From: Paraburkholderia phenazinium
GTDB taxonomy: Bacteria > Pseudomonadota > Gammaproteobacteria > Burkholderiales > Burkholderiaceae
Reading direction: 5' to 3'
Length of the DNA: 64,000 nt
NCBI RefSeq assembly: GCF_900141745.1
Contig: NZ_FSRM01000002.1
Coordinates: forward strand, 62,001 to 126,000
Every line of letters starts with the position of its first letter. Position 1 is the stretch's first letter. A model generated the notes under the pieces. The model was not told the DNA's origin and did not search any database. It saw only the letters and a program-made list of their open reading frames with translations. Shown here piece by piece: positions 35,345-44,330 of the stretch. The position numbers were made by a program, and so were the translations under genes.

Positions 35345-36138
35345 CGTGTTTCTCCGATCAGGACGCGGTCCAGACCGACCATCCGGTCCAGCACCAGCAT
35401 CAGGACAACCGTGCCGGCGATCAACACCGTCGACACGGACGCCACCAAAGGATCGATCGTTTGCGCGATCTGGTTGTACATCGCGACAGGCAGCGTGGTC
35501 GTGCCCGGCGTCGCGACAAAAATGGTCATGGTCAATTCGTCGAAGCTTTGAATGAAGGACAACACCCAGCCGCCGACCACGCCTGTACGGATCATCGGCA
35601 GCACGACGCGGCGAAACGCGGTGAAGCGGCTCGCGCCGCATGAAAGCGCGGCACGCTCAGCGTCGCGATCGAGACCGACTGCCGACGACAACGCGAGCCG
35701 CAATGCATACGGCACCACGATGATCACGTGAGTCGCACACAGCGCCCAGAACGATCCGCCGAGCCCGAGCAGGCTCAGAAAACGCAGGAACGCGATACCG
35801 AGCACGACGGCGGGAATCATCATCGGCGAAAGGAAAAAGCCGGCGAGTGCGCCGCGCCCCGGAAAGCGATAACGTGCGATCGCGAGAGCCGCGGGCACCG
35901 CGAGCGCGACGCCGAGCGTCGCCGCCACCAGCGCAAGCCGTACGGACAGCCAGAATGCGTCGACGATGTCCTCGTTCTCGAGGATCGCTCTGAACCAGCG
36001 CAGCGATGCGCCATCGAACGGCATCGAGATATAACCCCTGTCGGTGAACGACACCGCTACTACCACCACGAGCGGCGCAAGGATAAACGCGAGAAACAGC
36101 GCGTTGAACAGGAGACCCCAGAATCCGTTTTGTTTCAT
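35341..36138 (-). CDS. ABC permease (PotC-like), operon gene 4
   Basis: A 265-aa inner-membrane permease with about six spans. The EAA loop is GASRFTAFRRVVLPMIRTGV. It is similar in class to spermidine/putrescine permeases of the PotC type. It pairs with the permease at 36152 and the ATPase at 37011. It starts 13 bases after the upstream stop and its stop overlaps the next start by 4 bases. Confidence 0.92.
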   Translation of the reverse strand: MKQNGFWGLLFNALFLAFILAPLVVVVAVSFTDRGYISMPFDGASLRWFRAILENEDIVDAFWLSVRLALVAATLGVALAVPAALAIARYRFPGRGALAGFFLSPMMIPAVVLGIAFLRFLSLLGLGGSFWALCATHVIIVVPYALRLALSSAVGLDRDAERAALSCGASRFTAFRRVVLPMIRTGVVGGWVLSFIQSFDELTMTIFVATPGTTTLPVAMYNQIAQTIDPLVASVSTVLIAGTVVLMLVLDRMVGLDRVLIGETR

Positions 36139-36151
36139 GGCGTCCTCCCCA

Positions 36152-37024
36152 TCAATCGAAGATGTGCTTGAAACGACGTTCGGCGAGCCGGCTGCAGCCC
36201 ATCACGATCGCCACGTTGGCGATCAGCAGCAACACCGCAATCGTCGCGCCGAGCGGCCAGTTGAGCGTGCCGAGGAATTCGTCGTAGGCCGCCGTTGCAA
36301 CCACCTTTAGTCGCCGGCCGCCAATGAGCGCAGGCGTGGCGAACGCCGAGGCAGATAACGCAAATACGATGATCGAACCCGATAGCACGCCTGGCAGGAT
36401 CTGCGGCAGCACGACTCGCCGGAATACGCGCAGCGGCGACCCGCCAAGCGACAGGCCTGCCCATTCGACCTGCGGATCGAGCTTTTGCAGCGTTGCCCAC
36501 ACCGACATCACCATAAAGGGCACCAGTACGTGGGTGAGTGCAATCACTACACCGGTCATGGTGAAGACAAGACGGATCGGCTCGGAGGTGAAATGCAGCG
36601 CCTGCAGTGCGTTGTTAAGCACTCCGTTGTTGCCGAGCAGGATCTGCCAGCCCAGCGTGCGTACAACCACCGAGATCAGCAACGGGCCGAGCACGATCAG
36701 CAGGCACACCGACTGCCACGGCCGCTTCATGCGCGCGAGCACGATCGTCTCGGGCACGCCGAGCACAATGCACAGCGCAGTCACCGCGAAGGCGAGTCCG
36801 GCTGTGCGGGCGAAGATTGCGCCGTAGTAGGGATCGGTGACTACCTTTAAGTAATTCGACAACGTATAAGCCGCAAGCGTGCCTTGGCTGTCACTAAAGG
36901 CATGGAACGATAGCACCAGGGTCAGCACGAGCGGTACCAGCAGCAAGCCGCCGAACAGCAGCAGCGCCGGCCCGGACAAAAGCCACGGCGCCGCGCCCGC
37001 GCGATCGTGGTCAAGAGTGGCCAT
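36152..37024 (-). CDS. ABC permease (PotB-like), operon gene 3
   Basis: A 290-aa permease with about six spans. The EAA loop is GGSPLRVFRRVVLPQILPGV. The class is polyamine/opine-type PotB. The ATG at 37024 is used; the frame is open further upstream inside the ATPase gene but that part is not protein-like. It overlaps the ATPase gene by 14 bases, which suggests coupled translation. Confidence 0.92.
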   Translation of the reverse strand: MATLDHDRAGAAPWLLSGPALLLFGGLLLVPLVLTLVLSFHAFSDSQGTLAAYTLSNYLKVVTDPYYGAIFARTAGLAFAVTALCIVLGVPETIVLARMKRPWQSVCLLIVLGPLLISVVVRTLGWQILLGNNGVLNNALQALHFTSEPIRLVFTMTGVVIALTHVLVPFMVMSVWATLQKLDPQVEWAGLSLGGSPLRVFRRVVLPQILPGVLSGSIIVFALSASAFATPALIGGRRLKVVATAAYDEFLGTLNWPLGATIAVLLLIANVAIVMGCSRLAERRFKHIFD

Positions 37025-38081
37025 CGGGCTTCTCCTTCTCGAGCATGCGCAGGTCGTCATCGGACCACGCAAGACCGACGTGCTGGCCTTCTTCTGGCGG
37101 CGGCGCACCGAAGTTAGGCTGCGCCACGCTCAGGCGTCCGATGCCGGTGTCGACCTGCAGCAGCCACTGGTTGCCGACGAACACCCGCGTCGTGATGCGG
37201 CCGCTCGCGCGCGCATCCGCATCCGCCAGACGAACCTTTTCTGGGCGGATATACACGTTGACATCGCCTTGCGCAGGCCGCCCTTCATGCGGCACCCTGA
37301 GCGTAGTACCCGCCACATCCACCTCGGCGCAGCGTCCATTGCGGCGTACAACGGCTCCCGACAACAGGTTGGTCTTGCCGAGGAAGGTCGATGCAAAAGC
37401 CGTTTTCGGCCGTTCGTACGCTTCGAATGGCGTGCTCAGTTGCGCGATCGTGCCACGATGCATGACCGCGATGCGATCGCTCATCGTCATCGCCTCGACC
37501 TGGTCATGCGTCACGAGGATCGTCGTGATGCCGAGGCGCTTCTGGATGGCGCGCAGTTCGATATGCATCTCCTCGCGCAGCTTGGCGTCGAGGTTCGACA
37601 TCGGTTCGTCCAGCAACAGCAGTTCGGGACGCATCGCCAGCGCGCGCGCAATGGCCACACGTTGCCGTTGACCGCCCGACAGTTCCTTCGGATAGCGACT
37701 GCCCAGGCCGTTCAGACGCACGAGTTCGAGCACTTCGGCCACGCGTTCGGCACGCGCCGCGCGCTTCATATTGCGCATTTCCAGGCCGAAGCCGACATTG
37801 CCCTCTACCGTCATGTGTGGAAACAGCGCATAGCTTTGAAATACGACACCCATGCCGCGCTTTTCGGGCCGCTCGTGTGTGATGTCACGTCCATCGAGCC
37901 TGATCGTGCCGGTGCTCGGCGTGATGAACCCGGCTACCATCTGCAGGGTCGTGGTCTTGCCGCAACCGGACGGTCCAAGCAGCGACAGGAACTCACCTCG
38001 CTCCACTTCAAGGTCGATCTGCTCGATCGCAGTGAAGTCGCCGTAGCGCTTCGATATGCCTTTGAGTGTCAGGAAACTCAT
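37011..38081 (-). CDS. ABC ATPase (PotA-like), operon gene 2
   Basis: A 356-aa importer ATPase. Walker A GPSGCGKTTTLQ, signature ELSGGQRQR, Walker B LLLLDEPMSNLD, and the switch histidine in LVTHDQ are all intact. The C-terminal TOBE domain (about 240-350) is typical of the polyamine/sugar class and may take part in regulation. It follows the binding-protein gene by 77 bases. Confidence 0.95.
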   Translation of the reverse strand: MSFLTLKGISKRYGDFTAIEQIDLEVERGEFLSLLGPSGCGKTTTLQMVAGFITPSTGTIRLDGRDITHERPEKRGMGVVFQSYALFPHMTVEGNVGFGLEMRNMKRAARAERVAEVLELVRLNGLGSRYPKELSGGQRQRVAIARALAMRPELLLLDEPMSNLDAKLREEMHIELRAIQKRLGITTILVTHDQVEAMTMSDRIAVMHRGTIAQLSTPFEAYERPKTAFASTFLGKTNLLSGAVVRRNGRCAEVDVAGTTLRVPHEGRPAQGDVNVYIRPEKVRLADADARASGRITTRVFVGNQWLLQVDTGIGRLSVAQPNFGAPPPEEGQHVGLAWSDDDLRMLEKEKPDGHS

Positions 38082-38158
38082 GTGCGTCCCTGTGAGGGTA
38101 GCGATGGGCCGAACAAGCGGCGCGGCAGCCGCAGGCCCACTCGGCGGCGCTTAAGGAC

Positions 38159-39226
38159 TCAACGCTCGACGCTGCGATTCCAGCGCTCGGTCCATTCCGC
38201 GCGATGCTGATTGATGGTCGTCCAGTCGACGGCGATCAGCTTCGCCACCTGATCTGGACCATACGGTACGCGTGCCGCGACTTCCGGTGCCAGCTTGACG
38301 GTCTTGTTGACCGGACCGAGCCCTATCGCCTTGGCCTGGATAGCCTGCACTTCCGGACTCAACAGATACTGGATGAATTGCTGCGACAATTCGGGCTGCG
38401 CGTTTTCGGCCACCACGCAAGCCGCGACCTGCAGCGCGATACCGCCTTCCTTCGGATAGAAGAACTTTAACGGAAAGCCCGTGTTCTGCAGCGCAACCGC
38501 GCGGCCGCTACCGTACGGTGCAAGAATCACGTCGCCGTTCTGCATCAGGCCGTCCATTTCGCCTGGCGTCGGCGCCCACGACAGCACGTCCGGCGCGACC
38601 TGGTTTGTCATCGCGGCGAAGCCTGGATCGATGTTCTTTTCGCCGCCGCCATTTAGCCGCGCGAGCATCACGAGCGCGTGCAAGCCGTACGTGTTGGTGA
38701 TCGGCGGCATGCCAAGCTTGCCCTTCAGACGCTTGTCGGTCAGCACGGTCCAGGAATCCGGCGCGGGCAGGCCCATCTTCTTGAAGGCTTCCTCGTTATA
38801 GCCGATCCCCGTCGCCACCATGCCGACGCCCACCGCAGTCGGGCCGAGGTGCGCGAGCGGATACAGGTCGTTCATGACGGGGGCGTCCGCGATTTTCGAA
38901 CACAGGCCCATCTGCATGGCCTGGTACATCGGACCGTCGTCCATGACAGCGACGTTGATCTGCTCATGGCCCTTCTGCGCCTGCAGCTTCGCCAGCGTGT
39001 CGCTCGAATTGCCCGCCACATAGACGATCTTGACGTTGTGCGACTTCTCGAACGCCGGGATGATCGTCTGCCGGTACATCTGCTCGTTCGAACCGCCGAC
39101 GTTGGCCACGTAAAGCGTGGTGTCGGCCTGCGCCACCAGCGGCCCGCACAACACACCGGCAATGCCGAGTGCGGCCAGCAGCAAACGGACAGATAGCGGA
39201 CGAGGGTTTCGCTGCGGGTATCGCAT
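38159..39226 (-). CDS. periplasmic binding protein (PotD/PotF-like), operon gene 1
   Basis: A 355-aa extracellular solute-binding protein of family 1. Signal peptide MRYPQRNPRPLSVRLLLAALG with cleavage near VAQADTT, then DTTLYVANVGGSNEQMYRQ. It resembles binding proteins for polyamines and opines; the ligand cannot be read from sequence. GGAG precedes the ATG at 39226 by about 9 bases. The operon promoter lies in the 137-bp gap to the LysR gene. Confidence 0.92.
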   Translation of the reverse strand: MRYPQRNPRPLSVRLLLAALGIAGVLCGPLVAQADTTLYVANVGGSNEQMYRQTIIPAFEKSHNVKIVYVAGNSSDTLAKLQAQKGHEQINVAVMDDGPMYQAMQMGLCSKIADAPVMNDLYPLAHLGPTAVGVGMVATGIGYNEEAFKKMGLPAPDSWTVLTDKRLKGKLGMPPITNTYGLHALVMLARLNGGGEKNIDPGFAAMTNQVAPDVLSWAPTPGEMDGLMQNGDVILAPYGSGRAVALQNTGFPLKFFYPKEGGIALQVAACVVAENAQPELSQQFIQYLLSPEVQAIQAKAIGLGPVNKTVKLAPEVAARVPYGPDQVAKLIAVDWTTINQHRAEWTERWNRSVER

Positions 39227-39334
39227 GGGCTGGTCTCCAGTCAATGTGCTGCCGGGCACTTGCGGGAATACATGTGAGTTGAAAAGATTCTGTCGGGCAA
39301 AATGCATAACGTCCAATACGAATAAAATAACAAT

Positions 39335-39353
39335 CCATACCAATCTGATATGG
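39335..39353. promoter_or_regulatory. CCATA-N9-TATGG palindrome, likely LysR operator
   Basis: CCATA (39335-39339) and TATGG (39349-39353) form a perfect inverted repeat with a 9-base spacer, just before the LysR start and within the divergent promoter of the oxidase operon. It contains ATA-N9-TAT, close to the LysR T-N11-A box. Confidence 0.5.
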
Positions 39354-39363
39354 GTTGCGTGCG

Positions 39364-40287
39364 ATGAATCTGAAGCACATTGAAGCGTTTCGGGCTGTCA
39401 TGCTGGCGGGATCCATGACCGCAGCAGCAAAGGAGTTGTTCACTTCACAACCGAACATCAGCCGGCTCATCACGCAGCTGGAACGCGAAACCGGGCTGCT
39501 GTTGTTCCAGCGCAGCGGCGTCAGACTGATCCCCACCAGCGAAGGCAACGCCTTCTTTCGCGAGGTGGAGCGCGCTTATGTCGGGCTTCAGGGACTGACC
39601 AACGCGGCCGCGCAGATCAAGAACCTGGGCAGCGGGCGCCTGCGCATCGCAGCCATGCCTTCCGCGGGTCTGACGCTGGTGCCGCATGTCATCAAACGCT
39701 TTCAGGCATTGCGGCCGGAAGTCACCGTGTCGCTTCACGTAAATACCTCGGGGACGGTCAATCACTGGACCTCCTCGCAGTTCTGCGATCTGGGCGTAGC
39801 GGTCTACAAGAGCGAAGCGTCCACCTGCGAAGTGGAACTGTTGTCGGAAGCCGCAGCGGTATGCGTGCTGCCGGCCGGCCATCGCCTGACGAAGAAGTCC
39901 GTGCTGAAGGCCGAGGACTTTCAGGGCGAAGCGTTCATCTCCCTCTGTCATGGCGACGGCACCCGGACGCAAATGGACGAGGCCTTCGAACGCGCCGGAG
40001 TCCAGCGGGTACTCGCCATCGAAGCGCAGTATTCGGCGATCTGCTGCGAGATGGTGCGTTGCGGGATGGGCGTAACGCTGGCGCACCCCATCGTCGCGCG
40101 CGACTTTGCGGGGCCCGGCATCGAGATCCGGCCGTTCAAGCCCGCGGTGCTGTTTCCCACGTATCTGCTGTATCCGCCGCATCAGCCGCGCGATCGCCTG
40201 ACGCTCGAGTTCGTCCACTTATTGCGCAAGGAGCACCAGGACCTGCTGGACAGTTTTGAAAAGCCGCGCCGTCCGAGCCGGCGTTAA
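39364..40287 (+). CDS. LysR-family regulator of the oxidase operon (OccR/NocR-like)
   Basis: A 307-aa LysR regulator. The opening MNLKHIEAFRAVMLAGSMTA and SQPNISRLITQLERETG resemble OccR/NocR, which control octopine/nopaline genes in Agrobacterium. The effector-binding domain starts near residue 92. It is divergent from the eight-gene operon and probably activates it in response to the substrate. ATG 39364 is preferred over the GTG-type start at 39355 because the family opens MNL. Confidence 0.9.
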   Translation: MNLKHIEAFRAVMLAGSMTAAAKELFTSQPNISRLITQLERETGLLLFQRSGVRLIPTSEGNAFFREVERAYVGLQGLTNAAAQIKNLGSGRLRIAAMPSAGLTLVPHVIKRFQALRPEVTVSLHVNTSGTVNHWTSSQFCDLGVAVYKSEASTCEVELLSEAAAVCVLPAGHRLTKKSVLKAEDFQGEAFISLCHGDGTRTQMDEAFERAGVQRVLAIEAQYSAICCEMVRCGMGVTLAHPIVARDFAGPGIEIRPFKPAVLFPTYLLYPPHQPRDRLTLEFVHLLRKEHQDLLDSFEKPRRPSRR

Positions 40288-40338
40288 AAGCTTGATATAG
40301 CGGCCGTTCAGGGAAAACCCCGATCCTCATCCGATGCG

Positions 40339-40362
40339 ATTCATATAAACATATATATGAAT
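40339..40362. promoter_or_regulatory. 9-bp palindrome before the GntR/UTRA gene
   Basis: ATTCATATA (40339-40347), six bases, TATATGAAT (40354-40362) is a perfect inverted repeat 19 bases upstream of the start codon. It is A/T-rich and typical in size for a GntR/HutC operator, so autoregulation is likely. Confidence 0.55.
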
Positions 40363-40381
40363 TTTCACCAGCCATCGGACC

Positions 40382-41107
40382 TTGAAGATCTTGGACGACC
40401 GCATTCCCCGCTATCACCGCCTGCGCGACCAGTTGGCCGCCCGCATTGCCGCGCTTGAATGGCAGCCGCAAGACCCGTTGCCGACCGAACAGGAACTGGC
40501 GCTCGCCTATGGCCTTGCAGTCGGCACGGTACGCAAGGCGGTGGACCTGCTTGAGCGTGAAGGACTGGTCGAACGCTTCCAGGGACGCGGCACCTTCGTG
40601 CGCCGCGCCGCCTTCGACCGTTCGTTGTTCCGCTTCTTCCGCTTTCACTCGCCCTCGGGTGAGCGACGCGTCCCTGAGAGCCGCATTCTCGAGCGCGCCG
40701 TGATGCGCGCGCCCAAGGCGGTCGTGGCGAGATTCAGCCTCAAAACGGGCGCCAAAGCGATCCGGCTGGCGCGCTTGCGGCTGATCGACGACCAGCCGAT
40801 CGTGGCCGAGCAGATCTGGTTGCCGTATGAACCGTTCGTTGCGCTGGCCGACTGCCCGATCGAAGAGTTCGGTCCGCTGCTCTATCCATTCTATGAACAG
40901 CGCTGCGCCCGCGTGGTGGCGCGCGCCGACGAACGACTGACGGTAGAGACCGCCAATGAAGAGGATGTCGCCACGCTGCGAGTGGCGGCACACAGTCCGA
41001 TCGTCGTGATCGAACGGGTTGCCTTCGGTTACGACGGCGCACCGCTCGAATGGCGTCTTTCGCGAGGCGCCGCGCAACACTTTGCGTACGACATTGAGAT
41101 TCGCTGA
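40382..41107 (+). CDS. GntR-family regulator (HutC/UTRA type)
   Basis: A 241-aa regulator. Winged helix (about 5-75): LPTEQELALAYGLAVGTVRKA and EGLVERFQGRGTFV. The UTRA effector domain follows (ILERAVMRAPK, LARLRLIDDQPIVAEQIWLP). The start appears to be TTG at 40382, since no in-frame ATG precedes it. It probably controls the MFS and amidohydrolase genes that follow on the same strand. Confidence 0.88.
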   Translation: MKILDDRIPRYHRLRDQLAARIAALEWQPQDPLPTEQELALAYGLAVGTVRKAVDLLEREGLVERFQGRGTFVRRAAFDRSLFRFFRFHSPSGERRVPESRILERAVMRAPKAVVARFSLKTGAKAIRLARLRLIDDQPIVAEQIWLPYEPFVALADCPIEEFGPLLYPFYEQRCARVVARADERLTVETANEEDVATLRVAAHSPIVVIERVAFGYDGAPLEWRLSRGAAQHFAYDIEIR

Positions 41108-41182
41108 GCGGCGCGTCGTCACGCATTTTTGGGGTTTAACAAGCAGCATCGTCGACGCCGGCATACGGCGCGTGGAGTCCAG

Positions 41183-42436
41183 ATGTTTTCCTGGTATGGC
41201 GAAGTATCGAAGAACGAGCGGCGCACGTTCTGGGCCTGTTTCGGCGGCTGGGCGCTCGATGCGCTCGACGTGCAGATGTTCAGCCTCGTGATTCCTGCGA
41301 TCATCGCCGAATGGGGCATCAGCAAGACCCAGGCGGGGCTTGTTAGCGGCGTGACGCTGGTTGCGTCGGCGCTGGGCGGCTGGATTTGCGGCGCGGCAGC
41401 GGATCGCTACGGTCGCGTGCGCACCTTGCAGGTTACGGTGGCCTGGTTTTCGGTTTTCACGCTGCTATCCGCGTTTGCACAAAATTTTCCGCAGTTCATC
41501 GTGCTGAAGGCTCTGCAAGGTTTTGGCTTTGGCGGCGAGTGGGCAGCCGGCGCAGTGCTGATGGCCGAGACCATCAGCAACCGGCATCGCGGCAAGGCAA
41601 TGGGCGCTGTGCAAAGCGCATGGGCCGTGGGCTGGGCCGCAGCGGTGCTGCTCTATGCAGGGGTGTTCTCGTTCCTGTCGCCCGCGCTCGGCTGGCGTGT
41701 GATGTTCGGTATCGGTATCCTGCCGGCGCTGTTGATCATCTACGTGCGGCGCAACCTCAAGGAGCCCGTTGTCGCCGCGAAGAAGGGTGCGCAGGAAGGT
41801 AAGCCTGGCTCCGCCGAACGCGTCCCGCTGCTCTCGATTTTCGCGCCGGATGTGCTACGCATGACGCTGATCGGCGGCCTGCTCGGCGTCGGCGCACATG
41901 GTGGCTATTCCGCATTGACCACCTGGTTGCCCACCTTTCTGAAGACCGAGCGGCATCTCTCCGTGCTCGGCACCGGCGGCTATCTCGCGGTCATCATCCT
42001 CGCGTTCTTTTTCGGCTGTCTAGCAGCGTCGGTGTTGCTCGATGCCATCGGCCGCCGCCAGACCATCCTGCTGTTTTCGGTCTGCTGCGTGGCGACGGTG
42101 ATCCTGTACGTCTTCCTGCCGATGTCGAATCAGGCCATGCTCGCCTTAGGCTTTCCGCTCGGTTTCTTCGCTGCCGGAATTCCCGCAAGCATGGGCGCGC
42201 TCTTCAACGAACTCTATCCGCGTGGCACGCGCGGTACAGGTGTCGGCTTCTGCTATAACTTCGGACGAGTGGTCTCGGCCGGCTTCCCGGTCATGGTCGG
42301 ACATCTTGCCGGTCAGTTTTCTCTGGGCTTCGCGATCGGTATCGATGCTGCGATCGCTTACGCAATCGTCGCGGTTTCGATCCTCATGCTGCCGGAAACG
42401 CGCGGTCGTACACTAGACGAAGAGCCTGCAGCCTGA
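41183..42436 (+). CDS. MFS transporter (aromatic/organic acid symporter-like)
   Basis: A 417-aa carrier with about 12 spans. GGWALDALDVQMFSLVIPAI and the first-loop motif GAAADRYGRVRT are typical of the sugar/aromatic-acid:H+ symporter group. It is probably an uptake carrier for the substrate of the next enzyme. GGAG lies about 6 bases before the ATG at 41183. The next gene begins within 25 bases, so it is an operon with the GntR regulator and the amidohydrolase. Confidence 0.9.
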   Translation: MFSWYGEVSKNERRTFWACFGGWALDALDVQMFSLVIPAIIAEWGISKTQAGLVSGVTLVASALGGWICGAAADRYGRVRTLQVTVAWFSVFTLLSAFAQNFPQFIVLKALQGFGFGGEWAAGAVLMAETISNRHRGKAMGAVQSAWAVGWAAAVLLYAGVFSFLSPALGWRVMFGIGILPALLIIYVRRNLKEPVVAAKKGAQEGKPGSAERVPLLSIFAPDVLRMTLIGGLLGVGAHGGYSALTTWLPTFLKTERHLSVLGTGGYLAVIILAFFFGCLAASVLLDAIGRRQTILLFSVCCVATVILYVFLPMSNQAMLALGFPLGFFAAGIPASMGALFNELYPRGTRGTGVGFCYNFGRVVSAGFPVMVGHLAGQFSLGFAIGIDAAIAYAIVAVSILMLPETRGRTLDEEPAA

Positions 42437-42458
42437 TTTGAGTGTCACGAATTCACGA

Positions 42459-43325
42459 ATGACTGCTTCCAACGGTACGCCCGCCCTCCACGCTACTACG
42501 TTGCCCATCACGGGCATCGACGGTCACGCGCACGTGTTCGTGCACGGCTTGGCACTCGCATCAGGCCGGCGCTATGCGCCAGCCTACGAGGCCACGCTCG
42601 AAGACTATCGCGCGATGCTCGCGAGCCTGGGCCTATCGCACGGTGTTCTGGTTCAACCAAGTTTTCTCGGCACCGACAACAGCTTTCTACTGTCGTGCCT
42701 CGACGCACATCCCGAACAGTTACGCGGCATCGTCGTAGTGGATCCAGCGCGCGATATCGCGCAGATCGAGGCGTGGCACGCGCGCGGCGTGGTCGGCGTG
42801 CGTGCCAATCTGATCGGCACCGCGTTGCCCGACTTTGGCGATACGGTATGGGCGCCGTTTCTCGAGCGCATGGCGGACCTGGACTGGCATTTCGAGGTGC
42901 AGATCGAAGCAGCACGTCTTTCCGCGATTGCGCCCGCCGTGCTTGCCAGCGGCGTGCATATGGTGGTCGATCATTTTGGCCGCTTCGATCCGGCGCTCGG
43001 CACCGGTGACCCCGGCTTCGCCACCCTGCTCTCGCTCGGCCCGACGCGACAGGTGTGGGTGAAAGTGTCGGGTGCGTATCGCGTGAGCCCCGAGCGCGAT
43101 GATCCGGCTGCGGCATTGGCGGCAGCAGTCAGCGCATGGCCCGCGCTGGTTCGTGAATTCGGCGTCGACCGTCTCGTGTGGGGCACCGACTGGCCGCATA
43201 CGCAATTCGAAGACGTGCAGAACGCACGGCTGACTCGCGATCAACTCGAATCCTTCGTGGATCAGCCGGATCAGTTACGCACCGTGCTGGTCGATACGCC
43301 CGCGTCGCTGTTCCAGTTCCGCTAA
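42459..43325 (+). CDS. amidohydrolase-family lactonase (LigI/Gli-like, COG3618)
   Basis: A 288-aa TIM-barrel hydrolase of the amidohydrolase-2 type. IDGHAHVFVHG is the first metal or ligand motif, HMVVDHFGRFD the next, and LVWGTDWPHTQ the conserved end motif. Known relatives hydrolyse 2-pyrone-4,6-dicarboxylate or isomerise galactarolactone. The start is ambiguous: ATG at 42459 or TTG at 42438, just after the MFS stop. Its end overlaps the convergent DHDPS-like gene by 4 bases. Confidence 0.85.
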   Translation: MTASNGTPALHATTLPITGIDGHAHVFVHGLALASGRRYAPAYEATLEDYRAMLASLGLSHGVLVQPSFLGTDNSFLLSCLDAHPEQLRGIVVVDPARDIAQIEAWHARGVVGVRANLIGTALPDFGDTVWAPFLERMADLDWHFEVQIEAARLSAIAPAVLASGVHMVVDHFGRFDPALGTGDPGFATLLSLGPTRQVWVKVSGAYRVSPERDDPAAALAAAVSAWPALVREFGVDRLVWGTDWPHTQFEDVQNARLTRDQLESFVDQPDQLRTVLVDTPASLFQFR

Positions 43326-44272
43326 CGCACCGCAGCGATCCGCGCGCGGAAGTGCTCGGTGCCGGCAACGATCTTGTCGAGCACCGCGTCGAGTGCCCAG
43401 AAGCGTTCGCGCACGTCGTAGTCGATCACGCGGCAGCGAATCGAGTTGAATGTGCCGATACGCTGATGGTAGATCTTCGCGAGCGCCGGGTAGCCGAGCG
43501 CCTCCGACACTGCCGCAACCACCATAAACGTCGACAATTCTTCGGCTAGCGCCGGATCGCGAGCACTCTCGCTACGCAGCCATTGGTAAAGATCCGGATG
43601 AAAGTTGGTGAATACACCGTTGAAGCCTGCCGAGCCGGCCTTCATCGCATCCCACGCGATTGCGGCATTCGCATTCAATATCTTCAGCGGTGAACCCTCT
43701 GCCAACGCGACACGCCGTTTCACGGTGGACAGATCGCAACTGACATCCTTAAGCATGACGAAGCGACCGGTGTCGATACACGCTTTTAGTTCCTCGTCGG
43801 AAAGCAGCCGCCGATACGGCGCAGGGCACTCGTATAACCCAAGCGGCAGATCGGACGGCAAACGCTGCAGCAGGCGCCGCAGATTCGTCAGAAAGGTGGC
43901 CGTGCCCTCACGCTTCGGATCCAGCCGATTCGTGACCAGCACCACCCCTTGCGCCCCCGATGCTGCCGCAGCCAGCAGTTCTTCAGCCTGCGCATCCGGA
44001 TCGTCGCTGATATGGCCGGACGCGACCACGGGCACCCGCCCCGCCACCTTATCCACCACAAAGCGCGCGAGCGCGGCACGCTCCGCAAGACTCAGAAACT
44101 GCATCTCGCTCGACTGCGCGACTGCGAACAACGCATCCGAGCCATGCTCGAGATACCACTCGATCAGGCGCTCGAGTCCGCCGTAGTCGATCGCACCGCT
44201 CTCGTCGAACGGCGTCAGCATCACGGGAACAATGCCCTCGATATCACCAGCGGGCTTCGATGTATCACCCAT
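43322..44272 (-). CDS. DHDPS/N-acetylneuraminate lyase-superfamily aldolase or dehydratase (second copy)
   Basis: A 316-aa class-I aldolase-type TIM barrel. The likely catalytic Tyr is in LGLYECPAPYR and the Schiff-base Lys in FVMLKDVSCD. It has the family's GSDALFAVAQSSEMQFLS in place of the usual GTTGE loop, so the substrate is probably not that of DapA. It probably cleaves or dehydrates a 2-keto-3-deoxy acid. Start ATG 44272 with GGAG upstream; a TTG one codon earlier is also in frame. Confidence 0.88.
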   Translation of the reverse strand: MGDTSKPAGDIEGIVPVMLTPFDESGAIDYGGLERLIEWYLEHGSDALFAVAQSSEMQFLSLAERAALARFVVDKVAGRVPVVASGHISDDPDAQAEELLAAAASGAQGVVLVTNRLDPKREGTATFLTNLRRLLQRLPSDLPLGLYECPAPYRRLLSDEELKACIDTGRFVMLKDVSCDLSTVKRRVALAEGSPLKILNANAAIAWDAMKAGSAGFNGVFTNFHPDLYQWLRSESARDPALAEELSTFMVVAAVSEALGYPALAKIYHQRIGTFNSIRCRVIDYDVRERFWALDAVLDKIVAGTEHFRARIAAVR

Positions 44273-44330
44273 CAACCTCTCCTCAAAGATACTGTTTCAA
44301 TCGCGACTCGCAACGCGTGTCTCGCTCCCG

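Noticed and set aside
36879..38210. 443-codon open frame opposite the ABC ATPase
   Set aside because: Shadow frame; the ATPase on the other strand has all its motifs.
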